A DNA stretch of 22,657 nt from a virus, in the IMG/VR virus record IMGVR_UViG_3300044568_001189, positions 1 to 22,657 of that record. The stretch is one strand, 5' to 3'. Each line of letters begins with the position of its first letter. The first letter of the stretch is position 1. Shown here piece after piece: positions 12,279 through 20,891 of the stretch. Under the pieces are notes generated by a model. That model had not been told where the DNA came from, ran no database searches, and saw nothing but the letters and a program-made list of their open reading frames with translations. The position numbers and the translations under genes are program-made.

Positions 12279-15046
12279 TAATAGCTCGGATACCATTTTG
12301 TTGTTGTTACATCGTAGGTCATTAATAAAGCTTTACCTACTACGGCTGTTGAAGCCAAAGCTATGTTGCCGGCTGTTGTGGTCGTAAATATTCCAGTAGG
12401 AATCAATGTAATTGTTCCCCCACCCAACGAGATAGGATTAGGCGCTGTAATGGTTACTATAGCTGTTGTGCCTGATATAAAAGTAATCGCTTTAGTAGGC
12501 GCAATCGTAGTAGCTGAAGCTATAGTTGGAGCGGCTGCTGAAGTAGCTTTTAACCCTGCAACGACTATATTGTTAGATGTTGTTGGCTGAGTTGTTGTGC
12601 CAAGAAGTAAATTCCCTGCTAAATAATTAGCAGCTGTACCGTTCATGTACAGATTCCAACGGCCTGCAGCTGAAGCTATATTACCATAAAATCCATAATT
12701 GTTGGTTGCGCCTGTAATAGTGGCAGAAGCGCTAAAGCCATATTGATTTGTTACGGTTGAATCAGCGTTAAAAGCGCCTTGCGCTGCATTAAAACAAGTT
12801 AATGCAGCGATTGTGTATGGTGTACCGCCATTGGCAGCTGTAGCCGCTTGAGAATTAACAATAAGAGCATTTACCGTTACATCAGGTTGAACTGTGACGG
12901 AAACAAGGACTCCAAACGCCCCCGTTGCACCTGTCATGCTTCCTGCAACAGCTAATCGTCTAGCTGTTAATGATGTCGTACCTATGCCTAACGCACCAGC
13001 GACGTAATTGTTGGCTGTACCGTTCATGTACAGATTCCAACGCCCAGTGCTTGACGCTATATTGCCATAAAATCCGTAATTGTTGGTTGCGCCTATTAAA
13101 CTTGAAGAAACATTAAACCCATACGAATTTGTGCCTGATCCTGCCGAACCATTAATTACGCTATTCCCATCGTATGTAAGTGCTGACCCTGTGGCTAACG
13201 CGCTTGAACTACTGGCATAAACAACACCATTGGCAGTAAATGAACTTAAGCCTGTTCCACCATTAGCACCAACTAATATTCCATCAAGTGTAATTGCCCC
13301 TGTAGTTGCTGTAGCAGGAGTTAATCCTGTAGAATTTCCTGAAAAAGATGTAACGCCATTAGAGCCTTGAATACCTGCTACAGATATAGTCCAGTTTGCA
13401 TAAGTACCAGAACCGCCAATAGAATCAACATTGACTACTAAAGTTGTACCGCTGAAAGATGTAATTACACCTTCCATATAATTAGCAGGTGTAGTGACAT
13501 AAGCCACTCTAATTCTAGTTCCTATTGTAAAAGCCGTTGAAATATTAGAAAGGTTTGTAGTAAATGTTTTTGATCCTGTTGCAATAACTACAGAAGAAAC
13601 GGACGTTAAATTGTAATAGCCAATTCCAACTTCAGTAATAGGCGTTACAGTTACAATAACTCCTGGTGTTCTAGGAACTGTTGGGCTTGAAGTTGCTGGC
13701 AATGTTGCAATTGAAATATCAACGTCACTAACAGCCCACATTAATTGGACATAATCTCCAGCGGCTAAAGACAGCACATAATTTACAGCTGCAATTAACT
13801 CCCCATTAACAGTTGAATTTTTTGAAGCTATCCAATATGTACTATTACTATCGGAAATATCTACGCCATTTAATCGAAACCATACATCTACATTATAATT
13901 TTTATTCCCCGTTCCAATATTTTCAAATTGTATGGAATATTGAATATTATATACGCCAGCATATGCAACTGTAATTCTATTACTGCTAGCTATACTAACA
14001 CCATTATTATTAGGGTCAGAAGTACCAATATTAATTGTGTAAGCTACAGTTGTACTGGCGGCAGTTTGATTAGTTGTATCCCAGAACGATCCCCAATATC
14101 CTGTTGTACCAATACCTGTCGCTACAGTTGCCCAAGTAGGCACTGTTGAGCCATTAGATGTTAAAACTTGACCTGCTGATCCTGCTGCGGTAAATGCGTA
14201 TTGAGTTCCGTTACCAACAGCAACAGCGCCTGCTGTGGGTGTAGCTGTACCATTTGTACCGCCATTGGCAATAGGTAGCGTTCCAGTAAAAGTGATATTG
14301 GGTGTTGTTCCACCGCTAGAAGCAATATTTCCACTTCCGGTAACAGCAGTAACCGTTCCGCCTGATCCAGTAGCACTTAACGTTCCAGCTACAAATGTAA
14401 CTCCACTTCCAATCGTTACATTACTAAATCCCCCAGTACCATCACCATATAATATTGATGTTCCTGACGTTGCTGGTGCTTTACTATTAAAAGTATTCCA
14501 ATCGATCGAAGATAAATATCCATCAGTAGCAGTTCCAGCTTGACTAATACTAATTGCAGGAGTATTACCGCCTGATGATGCAATAGGGGCAGTTCCTGTT
14601 ACAGCAGTAACCGTTCCGCCTGATCCAGTTGCAGATAAAACACCGCCTGCAAAAGTAACGCCAGAACCGATAGCAACTGAACTGAATCCGCCAGCGCCAT
14701 TACCATACAAAATTGCATTGCCTGATGTTGCAGGAGCAAAATCAACGCCTGCGACAGCGTTATTAAACCCACCTGTACCGTTGCCTTTTAAAATACTGGT
14801 TCCAGTCGTAGATGGGGCATAAGTTACCCAAATGACACCGTTCCAATATACCATTTGGTCTATTGTCGTATCAAAATAAGGATACCCTATAAAAAGATTT
14901 TGAGTGGGTCTGCCTGACGTAGGGCCACTTGCTACAACAGATTGTAGAATAGGTTGCAATTGGCTAAACCATTGCGCCCACGGTGTTTGCACTCGATCAT
15001 CAGCGTCAACTAGAGTAGACTGGAATGGGGGTTGAGAAATAGCCAT
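12278..15046 (-). CDS. long tail fibre protein with internal repeats, 922 aa
   Basis: Fibre-like virion protein. The N-terminal 75 residues (MAISQPPFQSTLVDADD, then TPWAQWFSQL, then PTSGRPTQNLFIGYPYFDTT, then WNGVIWV) match a docking module common in podoviral tail proteins. The body is Gly/Ser/Thr/Ala-rich beta structure with almost no charge or Cys, including two copies of a 58-residue repeat (residues 106-163 and 192-249) and two copies of a NNYGFYGNIAS-GRWNLYMNG segment. The C-terminus has GTITLIPTGIFTTTTAGNIA and ends KWYPSY. No peptidase chaperone motif is visible. It occupies the slot of the P22 tail needle gene, between gp10-like and gp7-like, but is far longer and not coiled coil. 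The start overlaps the gp10-like stop (TAATG). Its composition fits a trimeric fibre. Confidence 0.75.
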   Translation of the reverse strand: MAISQPPFQSTLVDADDRVQTPWAQWFSQLQPILQSVVASGPTSGRPTQNLFIGYPYFDTTIDQMVYWNGVIWVTYAPSTTGTSILKGNGTGGFNNAVAGVDFAPATSGNAILYGNGAGGFSSVAIGSGVTFAGGVLSATGSGGTVTAVTGTAPIASSGGNTPAISISQAGTATDGYLSSIDWNTFNSKAPATSGTSILYGDGTGGFSNVTIGSGVTFVAGTLSATGSGGTVTAVTGSGNIASSGGTTPNITFTGTLPIANGGTNGTATPTAGAVAVGNGTQYAFTAAGSAGQVLTSNGSTVPTWATVATGIGTTGYWGSFWDTTNQTAASTTVAYTINIGTSDPNNNGVSIASSNRITVAYAGVYNIQYSIQFENIGTGNKNYNVDVWFRLNGVDISDSNSTYWIASKNSTVNGELIAAVNYVLSLAAGDYVQLMWAVSDVDISIATLPATSSPTVPRTPGVIVTVTPITEVGIGYYNLTSVSSVVIATGSKTFTTNLSNISTAFTIGTRIRVAYVTTPANYMEGVITSFSGTTLVVNVDSIGGSGTYANWTISVAGIQGSNGVTSFSGNSTGLTPATATTGAITLDGILVGANGGTGLSSFTANGVVYASSSSALATGSALTYDGNSVINGSAGSGTNSYGFNVSSSLIGATNNYGFYGNIASSTGRWNLYMNGTANNYVAGALGIGTTSLTARRLAVAGSMTGATGAFGVLVSVTVQPDVTVNALIVNSQAATAANGGTPYTIAALTCFNAAQGAFNADSTVTNQYGFSASATITGATNNYGFYGNIASAAGRWNLYMNGTAANYLAGNLLLGTTTQPTTSNNIVVAGLKATSAAAPTIASATTIAPTKAITFISGTTAIVTITAPNPISLGGGTITLIPTGIFTTTTAGNIALASTAVVGKALLMTYDVTTTKWYPSY
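12633..12713 (-). repeat. 81-base direct repeat, copy A (within fibre gene)
   Basis: This copy and 13014-13094 align without gaps over 81 bases and encode the NNYGFYGNIAS-GRWNLYMNGTA segment twice in the fibre. The offset is 381 bases. Differences are few and mostly synonymous, which suggests a duplication kept in register by selection or recent recombination. Confidence 0.75.
13014..13094 (-). repeat. 81-base direct repeat, copy B (within fibre gene)
   Basis: Partner of 12633-12713, nearest the fibre N-terminus of the two. Both copies include the long shared run around GTTCATGTACAGATTCCAAC and end in the shared GTTGGTTGCGCCT. Confidence 0.75.
14300..14473 (-). repeat. 174-base coding repeat, second copy (fibre residues 192-249)
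   Basis: Encodes ATSGTSILYGDGTGGFSNVT, then IGSGVTFVAGTLSATGSGGT, then VTAVTG and a SSGG-TP ending. It aligns with the copy at 14558-14731 over 58 residues at an offset of 258 bases, with conserved lengths. Confidence 0.7.
14558..14731 (-). repeat. 174-base coding repeat, first copy (fibre residues 106-163)
   Basis: Encodes ATSGNAILYGNGAGGFSSVA, then IGSGVTFAGGVLSATGSGGT, then VTAVTG and a SSGG-TP ending. Partner of 14300-14473. A third, partial version (GTSILKGNGTGGFNNAVAGV at residues 82-101) lies just upstream of it. Confidence 0.7.
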
Positions 15047-17382
15047 TATTTAGATGCCTGTGTTGCATAAGCCGCAGCGCCAATTAAAACTGTCTTAATT
15101 GGATCAGTTATTCTAAATTTAAAAACATAATTTCGTGATACACCTAATCTACGCCATTCAGCTCGGCTTAAGAAATCACCTTGCGCTCCACAAGTCGCCC
15201 ACATTTCATCGCCCCAAGTGTACCCACCATCTCGGCTTACTTGTAACATGACTTGAGGATTTTGACCTTGACCATCATTAAGCCCACCGCCTTGTTCCAT
15301 ATCCAATCGCAAACGATAAATATGAAGTTTATTAAACGAGGTGTTTACAAAAAAATGAGGTGTGATTATTTCTCTAGCTATTAAATCTCCATTATCTGTG
15401 TAAGATGCAGGGTCGAGAATATACAAATTACCATTACGGTAATCGGAAGTTATTACATGGAAGTCAAATTGACAGCCAAAATTAGCATAATGTCTTGTGG
15501 TAGCACCAGATAATAAGGTACTCCAAACTTGTGAAGTTGCATCATATAGCCAAGTAACCCCTTGTTGTTGGAAACTTATTTGATAAAATTCATGCCCGTT
15601 TTGACGATAGCTGAAAGCAATTGCATCGCTTGGATTTACATATTCATTAAATAAGAAATCTAAATCAGGTGTAGATACAGTAACAGGGCGATAATTTTGA
15701 ATCGTTACAACTGATAAGCCGCCTCGTCTAGCCCGTCCTAAATAGATCAACTCACCGTTACATCGAGCAATACTCCATCTAGCAGCTACACCCATATCTG
15801 TAGGAGAGCCGGGAATCCTTAATAAGGGAAACGGAAATGCGCCAGTGTCCTGCCAATATTCTTGCGAAATAAACCCTAACAATACTAAACAACTATTATC
15901 TACGGCAACAGCTTCTAAATTATCGGTATATGCCTCTTTACTGGCAAAAGATAATGCGTTCCATGTGAAGCCATCATAGAGCTGAGATAGATAAAATTGT
16001 CTTGTATTAGGTGAATTAACAATGAAATATCCATCTAAGAAAGTTACAGTGTTACCGCCAGGGAAACCAGCAGCTGTAATTTGCCTAAAGTTATTAATTA
16101 CTTCTAAACCTCCTGCACCAGCAGGAGTAGTAGTGGGAACATTAAAAGTCCATTCATTAGCTAATGTGCAAGTGCCAGTTCCTACTGTAGTTCCAGTAGC
16201 CGCAAATGAAGTGCCAACTTCATTATTCTGAGCGCCAACTAATTGAAAATCAGATGTTCCAATACTATTGATAACATATTGAGTACCGACAACTAATGCT
16301 GTAGCAGAAGTTAAAGGAAAATTAACTGTATATTCACCTGATGGCACTGGCCCTGCGGTTTTTAAAATATCAACAATGTCATTTGTATGTCGATTAGTTG
16401 CAGTTTCTGTTACTGCAACAACACCATTTTGTAAATAGGTAAGAAGCCCTGAAGAGCTATTGTTTATGACTACTCCTGTCCCCAATCCAATTGCAGATGC
16501 AGTAAATTCTAGCCCTACAGTATTAGATGCAGCTCCATAAAGCGTAAAATTAGTAGTTCCTACGATTAGGATTATATATTTTTGACCTACTACCAAAGAT
16601 GTTGCCGGAACATTAACATCAATAGTTGCAGGAACAACTGTGCCTGTGCCAAAGGTTGCTTTAGTAGCAGTAAAAACAGCGCCTAATACATTAGAAGCTG
16701 CCCCTGCAAGCGTAAAATCTGAAGTTCCTAAAGTTAAAACTGTATATCTTGACCCTATTACTAAAGCATTGGCGGAGATAGGGGTTTGTAAAGATGGTAA
16801 TACAACATTAAAAGTCCAACTGCCTTGGGTAGATGTGGCAATTGTATAGGCTCCTGAAAGCACATCCCCACCATCAGTAGTAATGGTGGCTGTATCGCCA
16901 GCAATACCCGCATTAATGTAACCAGTTACAGTTATTGCTAACCCTGTTCGATTATAAACATTTGAAACTGAATTAGCTGGATAAGTATAGCTTAATTGTA
17001 GCGTTTTAGGCTCGTAAATGTATCCGTTTTCACCATCAACAATTATAACCTGTTGAGCATTATCAGAAATAGATACTGTGCCTTCAGCGGTTGAAAGCGT
17101 TCCTCTTTCGGTAACTACGCCATCTTTATCAATCTCTAATAACTTATTAGCGTTTACCGAGTAAAGTAAATTTAAAGATTGTAACCACCATAATCCTCGC
17201 GAAGGGTTCTTACCTGCATTAGCAAATAAGGTTAATCCTGGTGTTGGATATGCAGCTAAATTTGTTTTATCTTTTTCAGGCTTAACTTCAAGAAAAAGAT
17301 TCTGTCTTTTTTGAGCAGAAACAGCTTTAGACCGTCCAGCTATGCCAGCTCCTAATATAGGAAGAACAATGGCTTCTGGCAT
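15046..17382 (-). CDS. P22 gp10-like tail hub / DNA stabilisation protein with repeat insertion, 778 aa
   Basis: P22 gp10 closes the portal channel after packaging and forms the hub of the tail machine. Family features: the N-terminal segment with QKRQNLFLEVKPEKDKT and YPTPGLTLFAN (residues 25-54), and the region from about 445 (TFLDGYFIVNSPNT, QFYLSQLYDGFTWNAL, RNGELIYLGRA-type blocks, then a WLYDATSQVWSTL repeat), consistent with the beta-propeller-like gp10 fold. P22 gp10 is about 470 residues; here residues about 135-430 are an extra segment with three copies of a 46-residue repeat (205-250, 261-306, 360-406; pattern LV-G--Y-I---GT-DF-L-GA--N-VG--F-AT----GTG). The start shares a base with the gp4-like stop (TAATG). 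Confidence 0.85.
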   Translation of the reverse strand: MPEAIVLPILGAGIAGRSKAVSAQKRQNLFLEVKPEKDKTNLAAYPTPGLTLFANAGKNPSRGLWWLQSLNLLYSVNANKLLEIDKDGVVTERGTLSTAEGTVSISDNAQQVIIVDGENGYIYEPKTLQLSYTYPANSVSNVYNRTGLAITVTGYINAGIAGDTATITTDGGDVLSGAYTIATSTQGSWTFNVVLPSLQTPISANALVIGSRYTVLTLGTSDFTLAGAASNVLGAVFTATKATFGTGTVVPATIDVNVPATSLVVGQKYIILIVGTTNFTLYGAASNTVGLEFTASAIGLGTGVVINNSSSGLLTYLQNGVVAVTETATNRHTNDIVDILKTAGPVPSGEYTVNFPLTSATALVVGTQYVINSIGTSDFQLVGAQNNEVGTSFAATGTTVGTGTCTLANEWTFNVPTTTPAGAGGLEVINNFRQITAAGFPGGNTVTFLDGYFIVNSPNTRQFYLSQLYDGFTWNALSFASKEAYTDNLEAVAVDNSCLVLLGFISQEYWQDTGAFPFPLLRIPGSPTDMGVAARWSIARCNGELIYLGRARRGGLSVVTIQNYRPVTVSTPDLDFLFNEYVNPSDAIAFSYRQNGHEFYQISFQQQGVTWLYDATSQVWSTLLSGATTRHYANFGCQFDFHVITSDYRNGNLYILDPASYTDNGDLIAREIITPHFFVNTSFNKLHIYRLRLDMEQGGGLNDGQGQNPQVMLQVSRDGGYTWGDEMWATCGAQGDFLSRAEWRRLGVSRNYVFKFRITDPIKTVLIGAAAYATQASK

Positions 17383-18485
17383 TATCGTCCGTATCCATCG
17401 CTATAAATATTATATCTCATTTGGCTGGTACTCATAAGCGCTACATCCGTACTAAGGGTAGGAGTTCGTTGATTAATTCTTTTAATGCGTTTAATAGCAT
17501 TTTGAGCTAATGCAACAGAAGTTTGTCTAATATCAAATTGGTATTCTTCCGCAATTCGAATAGCTAAATTAAACACTATTGCTTCCCAATAACCTGGAGG
17601 AAGGCTAATGTATGCAGTAGGGTCATTAACAACCGTAAAAGGTTTCCAAGATGTCAAAGTAATTGTTTCATTACTAGATGAGCATATTGGGTAAATATAG
17701 ACGTTACCAATAGGAAACCCTCTATCATAAAATAAATAGCCGGGAAAATTAGTTTGTAAACTTTTAAGTCTTACAGCATTGTAATCATCCCATTCCATAA
17801 TTTGCATAGGATAATCAACAGGAATACTTCCTGTGTAGACAGTAAAATATGCGTCTATAATTCGGCTTGGTCTGATAGTATTCCAAGTAGCTCCAAGCCC
17901 TATAGTATAAGGGTTAGTGCCGGAGGATAAAGGAAATGTTTCTCTAGTGATCTGGTAAAGCATCAATTCATCAGCAGACCACGAATCTAGCATACGATTA
18001 AGCGATTCTATGCCGTCTTTAAGCTCGTTTGCAGTTAAATCAGTGTCTACAGATGATACTTGAATTAACCGCATTGCAGCGCGTACTAAATCATTTGCTG
18101 TATAAAGCTGCCCTACATTGCTGACCATTGAAACAGCAACAGTGTAAGGGGTTATATAAGCCCAAACATTAGGTTGATTGCTCCAAAATACTGATAAATT
18201 CCCCCAGATTGGTGCAGGGAGAGTCCAAATATCATTAATGAAAACAGTTGATATGAGATTACCACCTATCAACTGAATATCATATTCTTGAGTTCCATCT
18301 GCTACCCAAAAAGATATATTATAGCCGCTAGTAATTACTATAGGATTAGCAATAGGTGTAGTCATTGCTTGATCTTCAAAGATTGCTACCGCAGAAGAAG
18401 TATTTGCATAAAATACTCCTGTGGAGATCAAACCTAATTGACCTCCTGACTGGGGAACTAAATCAATGGTGAAATATCGTGACAT
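17382..18485 (-). CDS. P22 gp4-like tail accessory protein with extra N-terminal module, 367 aa
   Basis: P22 gp4 binds below the portal and starts tail assembly. Residues about 127-367 fit this family: LYTANDLVRAAMRLIQVSSV, then LTANELKDGIESLNRMLDSW, then SADELMLYQITRETFPLSSG, a beta-rich middle, and a C-terminal helix (YWEAIVFNLAIRIAEEY). P22 gp4 is only 166 residues. The first 100 residues are an added beta-rich module (YANTSSAVAIFEDQAMTTPI, then ANPIVI) that aligns with residues 25-77 of the collar fibre at 6676-7620. The protein is therefore a fusion of an attachment-type module and a neck adaptor. The ATG at 18485 has AAGGA about eight to nine bases upstream. It is followed by the gp10-like gene with a one-base overlap. 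Confidence 0.82.
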   Translation of the reverse strand: MSRYFTIDLVPQSGGQLGLISTGVFYANTSSAVAIFEDQAMTTPIANPIVITSGYNISFWVADGTQEYDIQLIGGNLISTVFINDIWTLPAPIWGNLSVFWSNQPNVWAYITPYTVAVSMVSNVGQLYTANDLVRAAMRLIQVSSVDTDLTANELKDGIESLNRMLDSWSADELMLYQITRETFPLSSGTNPYTIGLGATWNTIRPSRIIDAYFTVYTGSIPVDYPMQIMEWDDYNAVRLKSLQTNFPGYLFYDRGFPIGNVYIYPICSSSNETITLTSWKPFTVVNDPTAYISLPPGYWEAIVFNLAIRIAEEYQFDIRQTSVALAQNAIKRIKRINQRTPTLSTDVALMSTSQMRYNIYSDGYGR

Positions 18486-18506
18486 TATACTTTTCCTTAG
18501 TTTTTA

Positions 18507-20888
18507 TTACGCTGAAGCTTCGTACTCACCAGAAATATAAAAGTTTTTTGCCGATCCAGATGCTACTTCTGTAGTTCCAATATTTATGCTATTAATACCC
18601 GAACCTAGGCCTTGAAGTTGAACGTATGATACACCGGGTATAACTCTACCTACGACTTGCGTAGCTGAAGCACCAAATGTCCAAGATGTATCTGAATTGT
18701 GAACTGTAACGGGGTAAAAACTAAGCCCAACACCAGCTTTACAAGGATATGGCAAACCGTCAATTCTTAATGTGCTAGAAGCAGTTGTGTAAGTTGGAGT
18801 GCATGTGAGTTGGATAACAAATTTAATTGTAGTGCCAGTTCTCCAATACCTACCAGATTGAGTTGCATAACTTACCGCTAAATCGCCTACAGTAGCAAAC
18901 GTTAAAGTAGGCACAAAAGGTGTCCAACCAAATACTGCATCGCCTGCAACGCTATAAGTAAATCGGACTTGACTTCCAATAATAGGACGACTACACCCAT
19001 CAGCAGTATGATAGTTATACATGCCATTATCAGCGGAATTTGTAGACGCGCCTATTTCAGCATTAGCACCACCAGAATAAACAGCATAAACACTTGTGGC
19101 GTCTGGAACAGTTACCCAATTTGCAATGACGGTTGCTACTTTTGTTGTGCCATTATAAGTAGTAATTTGATTTTCTTGCCCTGACCCAGTGCCGCTGGTA
19201 ATGCGGATAAGTCGGCCTTCATACTGCAAATTACTTGTTGATGAGGTAGCCGCCAAAGTAATTGTACTTGCCGCACCAGCTTGTGCAGTTCCAGTAGCCG
19301 CTAAGCCTCCCAATACTGGATTTATAAAGCAATGTTGACGAGCAAATTCTGCATCGTTTTTATTATTGCCATACAACCTAACGCCTACACCTTTACCGAA
19401 CGTGTACGTTCTAAAGCCAATATAAGTATTTGTATCAGAGTTTATACACTGTAGAGCATCACCATGCCATACCACACATCCACAATTTGTATATACGCTT
19501 TGGTTCACGTTGTTACTTGGATTGCCTCGTTGCACCCACCCAACTGTTGTATTCTGAGTTGGTGTAGCTGCCCAAACTGTGACTGTTGCCCAGTTATTGA
19601 ACTGCGTGGCGTTGTTGCCTTTAGTAACGCCTGTGCCAGAAATTAAATAAACGCTTGTGTTATCTGGTGAAATTCCCCATGCAGGACTTACCGTAGCAAT
19701 TTGCGTGCTTCCAACATACGAGCTGATTGTCCGTGTTAGCCCACTCCCAGTGCCAGATGAAATTGAAATTGTTAAACCTGCATACAAATCATCTCTTGTG
19801 CTAGACGCTGTTGCAAGTGTGATTGTGCTAGCACCACCAGCTTGAGCAGTTCCAGTTGTATTAGCAGGTACAAGACAATCTTCAATTACACCAATTAAAA
19901 GGGGTTGATAAATAAGCAAGTTGGTAAAAAATGAATTTTTAACACTGACGACTTGAAGCCCATAATCGGCTTCAAGGTTACAGTCAATCATAATCCCTTC
20001 AACGGTAACAGCTTGTAATGTATATTCTGCAGAATCTGGCGTAACTACTTTAATCATTGCTGTCAAAGCAGGAAACGATGGATCGGCAATTAATCGAGTA
20101 CGGTTAATCGCATCAAAACCCGGATCAGAAGCGTAAGCTGCAGGAGGGTATTGCCCTGCACCAAAACCTATTAAAGAAATGCCTGAGTAAAGAGTAATTG
20201 CATTGCTGATTAAATAATCTTTAGCGTCAAAGTAGACTGAACCGCCACCAGCAGAGTTCGCTGCGTTAATTGCATTTTGAATTGCAGCAGTGTCATTAGT
20301 TGTACCATCACCAACAGCGCCAAAATCTTTAACATTAATTGCATCGTTGAGTTTAGACGCTACAGTACGAGCAGATGCACCTGTGCCAGAAGTAATAGTC
20401 CCAACTAAGGTCGAGCCTGTGGAAGCCGCGTAATCTATTGGGGCTGCGCTTGCATTTTGAATTGAAGTAACAGTTCCCGTAACGATAGTTACTGTACCAA
20501 AACTATAAAACACGCCAGTAACCGTACCTATAATTTTATAACTTCCAGCAGGAACAGCTATACCTGTAGGGTTTGCAGCGGTAGCTGCAATAAAAGCAGC
20601 TGTATCATCAGTTAAGCCGTCACCTACAGCGCCAAAATCTTTAACATTTGGAAAGTCACCAAACATATCTGAGATTAATCTTGGTGTAGCACCAGTTAAA
20701 GGAGTACCATTTTCCGATACTATAGCTGTATCAGAGGTAGTAACAGATGCGCCAGCAGAACTTAAACTTAAGCCTGTAACATTTCCATTTCCATCTTGAA
20801 CTTGTTGAAGTGTTGAAGTTATGCCGCCAGGAACCTGCAATAAGCCTGGAAAGGATAAATTTTGTTGCTGATTCGCTAGGCTAGACAT
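18507..20888 (-). CDS. tailspike with pectate-lyase fold and inserted repeats, 793 aa
   Basis: Probable receptor-binding tailspike that recognises or cleaves a surface polysaccharide. ATG 20888 follows GAGGA. NVKDFGAVGDG occurs twice (residues 81-91 and 185-195), each followed by -T-DTAA; this is the opening motif of Pectate_lyase_3 (parallel beta-helix) domains. The second copy continues into the helix proper (NAANSAGGGSVYFDAKDYLI). Two copies of a 75-residue module (residues 344-418 and about 531-605; GTAQAG-ASTITLA ... GTGSG ... W---PD-TSVY) are inserted into the helix. The C-terminal 120 residues (GWTPFVPTLTF, RYWRTGTTIKFVIQL) form a separate beta domain, perhaps for trimerisation or binding. 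Active-site residues cannot be assigned. P22 places its tailspike gene after gp16; here it lies upstream of the gp4-like gene. Confidence 0.85.
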   Translation of the reverse strand: MSSLANQQQNLSFPGLLQVPGGITSTLQQVQDGNGNVTGLSLSSAGASVTTSDTAIVSENGTPLTGATPRLISDMFGDFPNVKDFGAVGDGLTDDTAAFIAATAANPTGIAVPAGSYKIIGTVTGVFYSFGTVTIVTGTVTSIQNASAAPIDYAASTGSTLVGTITSGTGASARTVASKLNDAINVKDFGAVGDGTTNDTAAIQNAINAANSAGGGSVYFDAKDYLISNAITLYSGISLIGFGAGQYPPAAYASDPGFDAINRTRLIADPSFPALTAMIKVVTPDSAEYTLQAVTVEGIMIDCNLEADYGLQVVSVKNSFFTNLLIYQPLLIGVIEDCLVPANTTGTAQAGGASTITLATASSTRDDLYAGLTISISSGTGSGLTRTISSYVGSTQIATVSPAWGISPDNTSVYLISGTGVTKGNNATQFNNWATVTVWAATPTQNTTVGWVQRGNPSNNVNQSVYTNCGCVVWHGDALQCINSDTNTYIGFRTYTFGKGVGVRLYGNNKNDAEFARQHCFINPVLGGLAATGTAQAGAASTITLAATSSTSNLQYEGRLIRITSGTGSGQENQITTYNGTTKVATVIANWVTVPDATSVYAVYSGGANAEIGASTNSADNGMYNYHTADGCSRPIIGSQVRFTYSVAGDAVFGWTPFVPTLTFATVGDLAVSYATQSGRYWRTGTTIKFVIQLTCTPTYTTASSTLRIDGLPYPCKAGVGLSFYPVTVHNSDTSWTFGASATQVVGRVIPGVSYVQLQGLGSGINSINIGTTEVASGSAKNFYISGEYEASA

Positions 20889-20891
20889 TTA

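Noticed and set aside
14161-14376. Leu/Gln-rich minus-strand frame overlapping the fibre gene
   Set aside because: Alternate-frame reading of repetitive fibre DNA; low complexity and no ribosome binding site.
12278-15046. Diversity-generating retroelement variable region in the fibre
   Set aside because: Repeats are present, but there is no reverse transcriptase in the window and the differences between copies are not concentrated at adenines of a template-like repeat.
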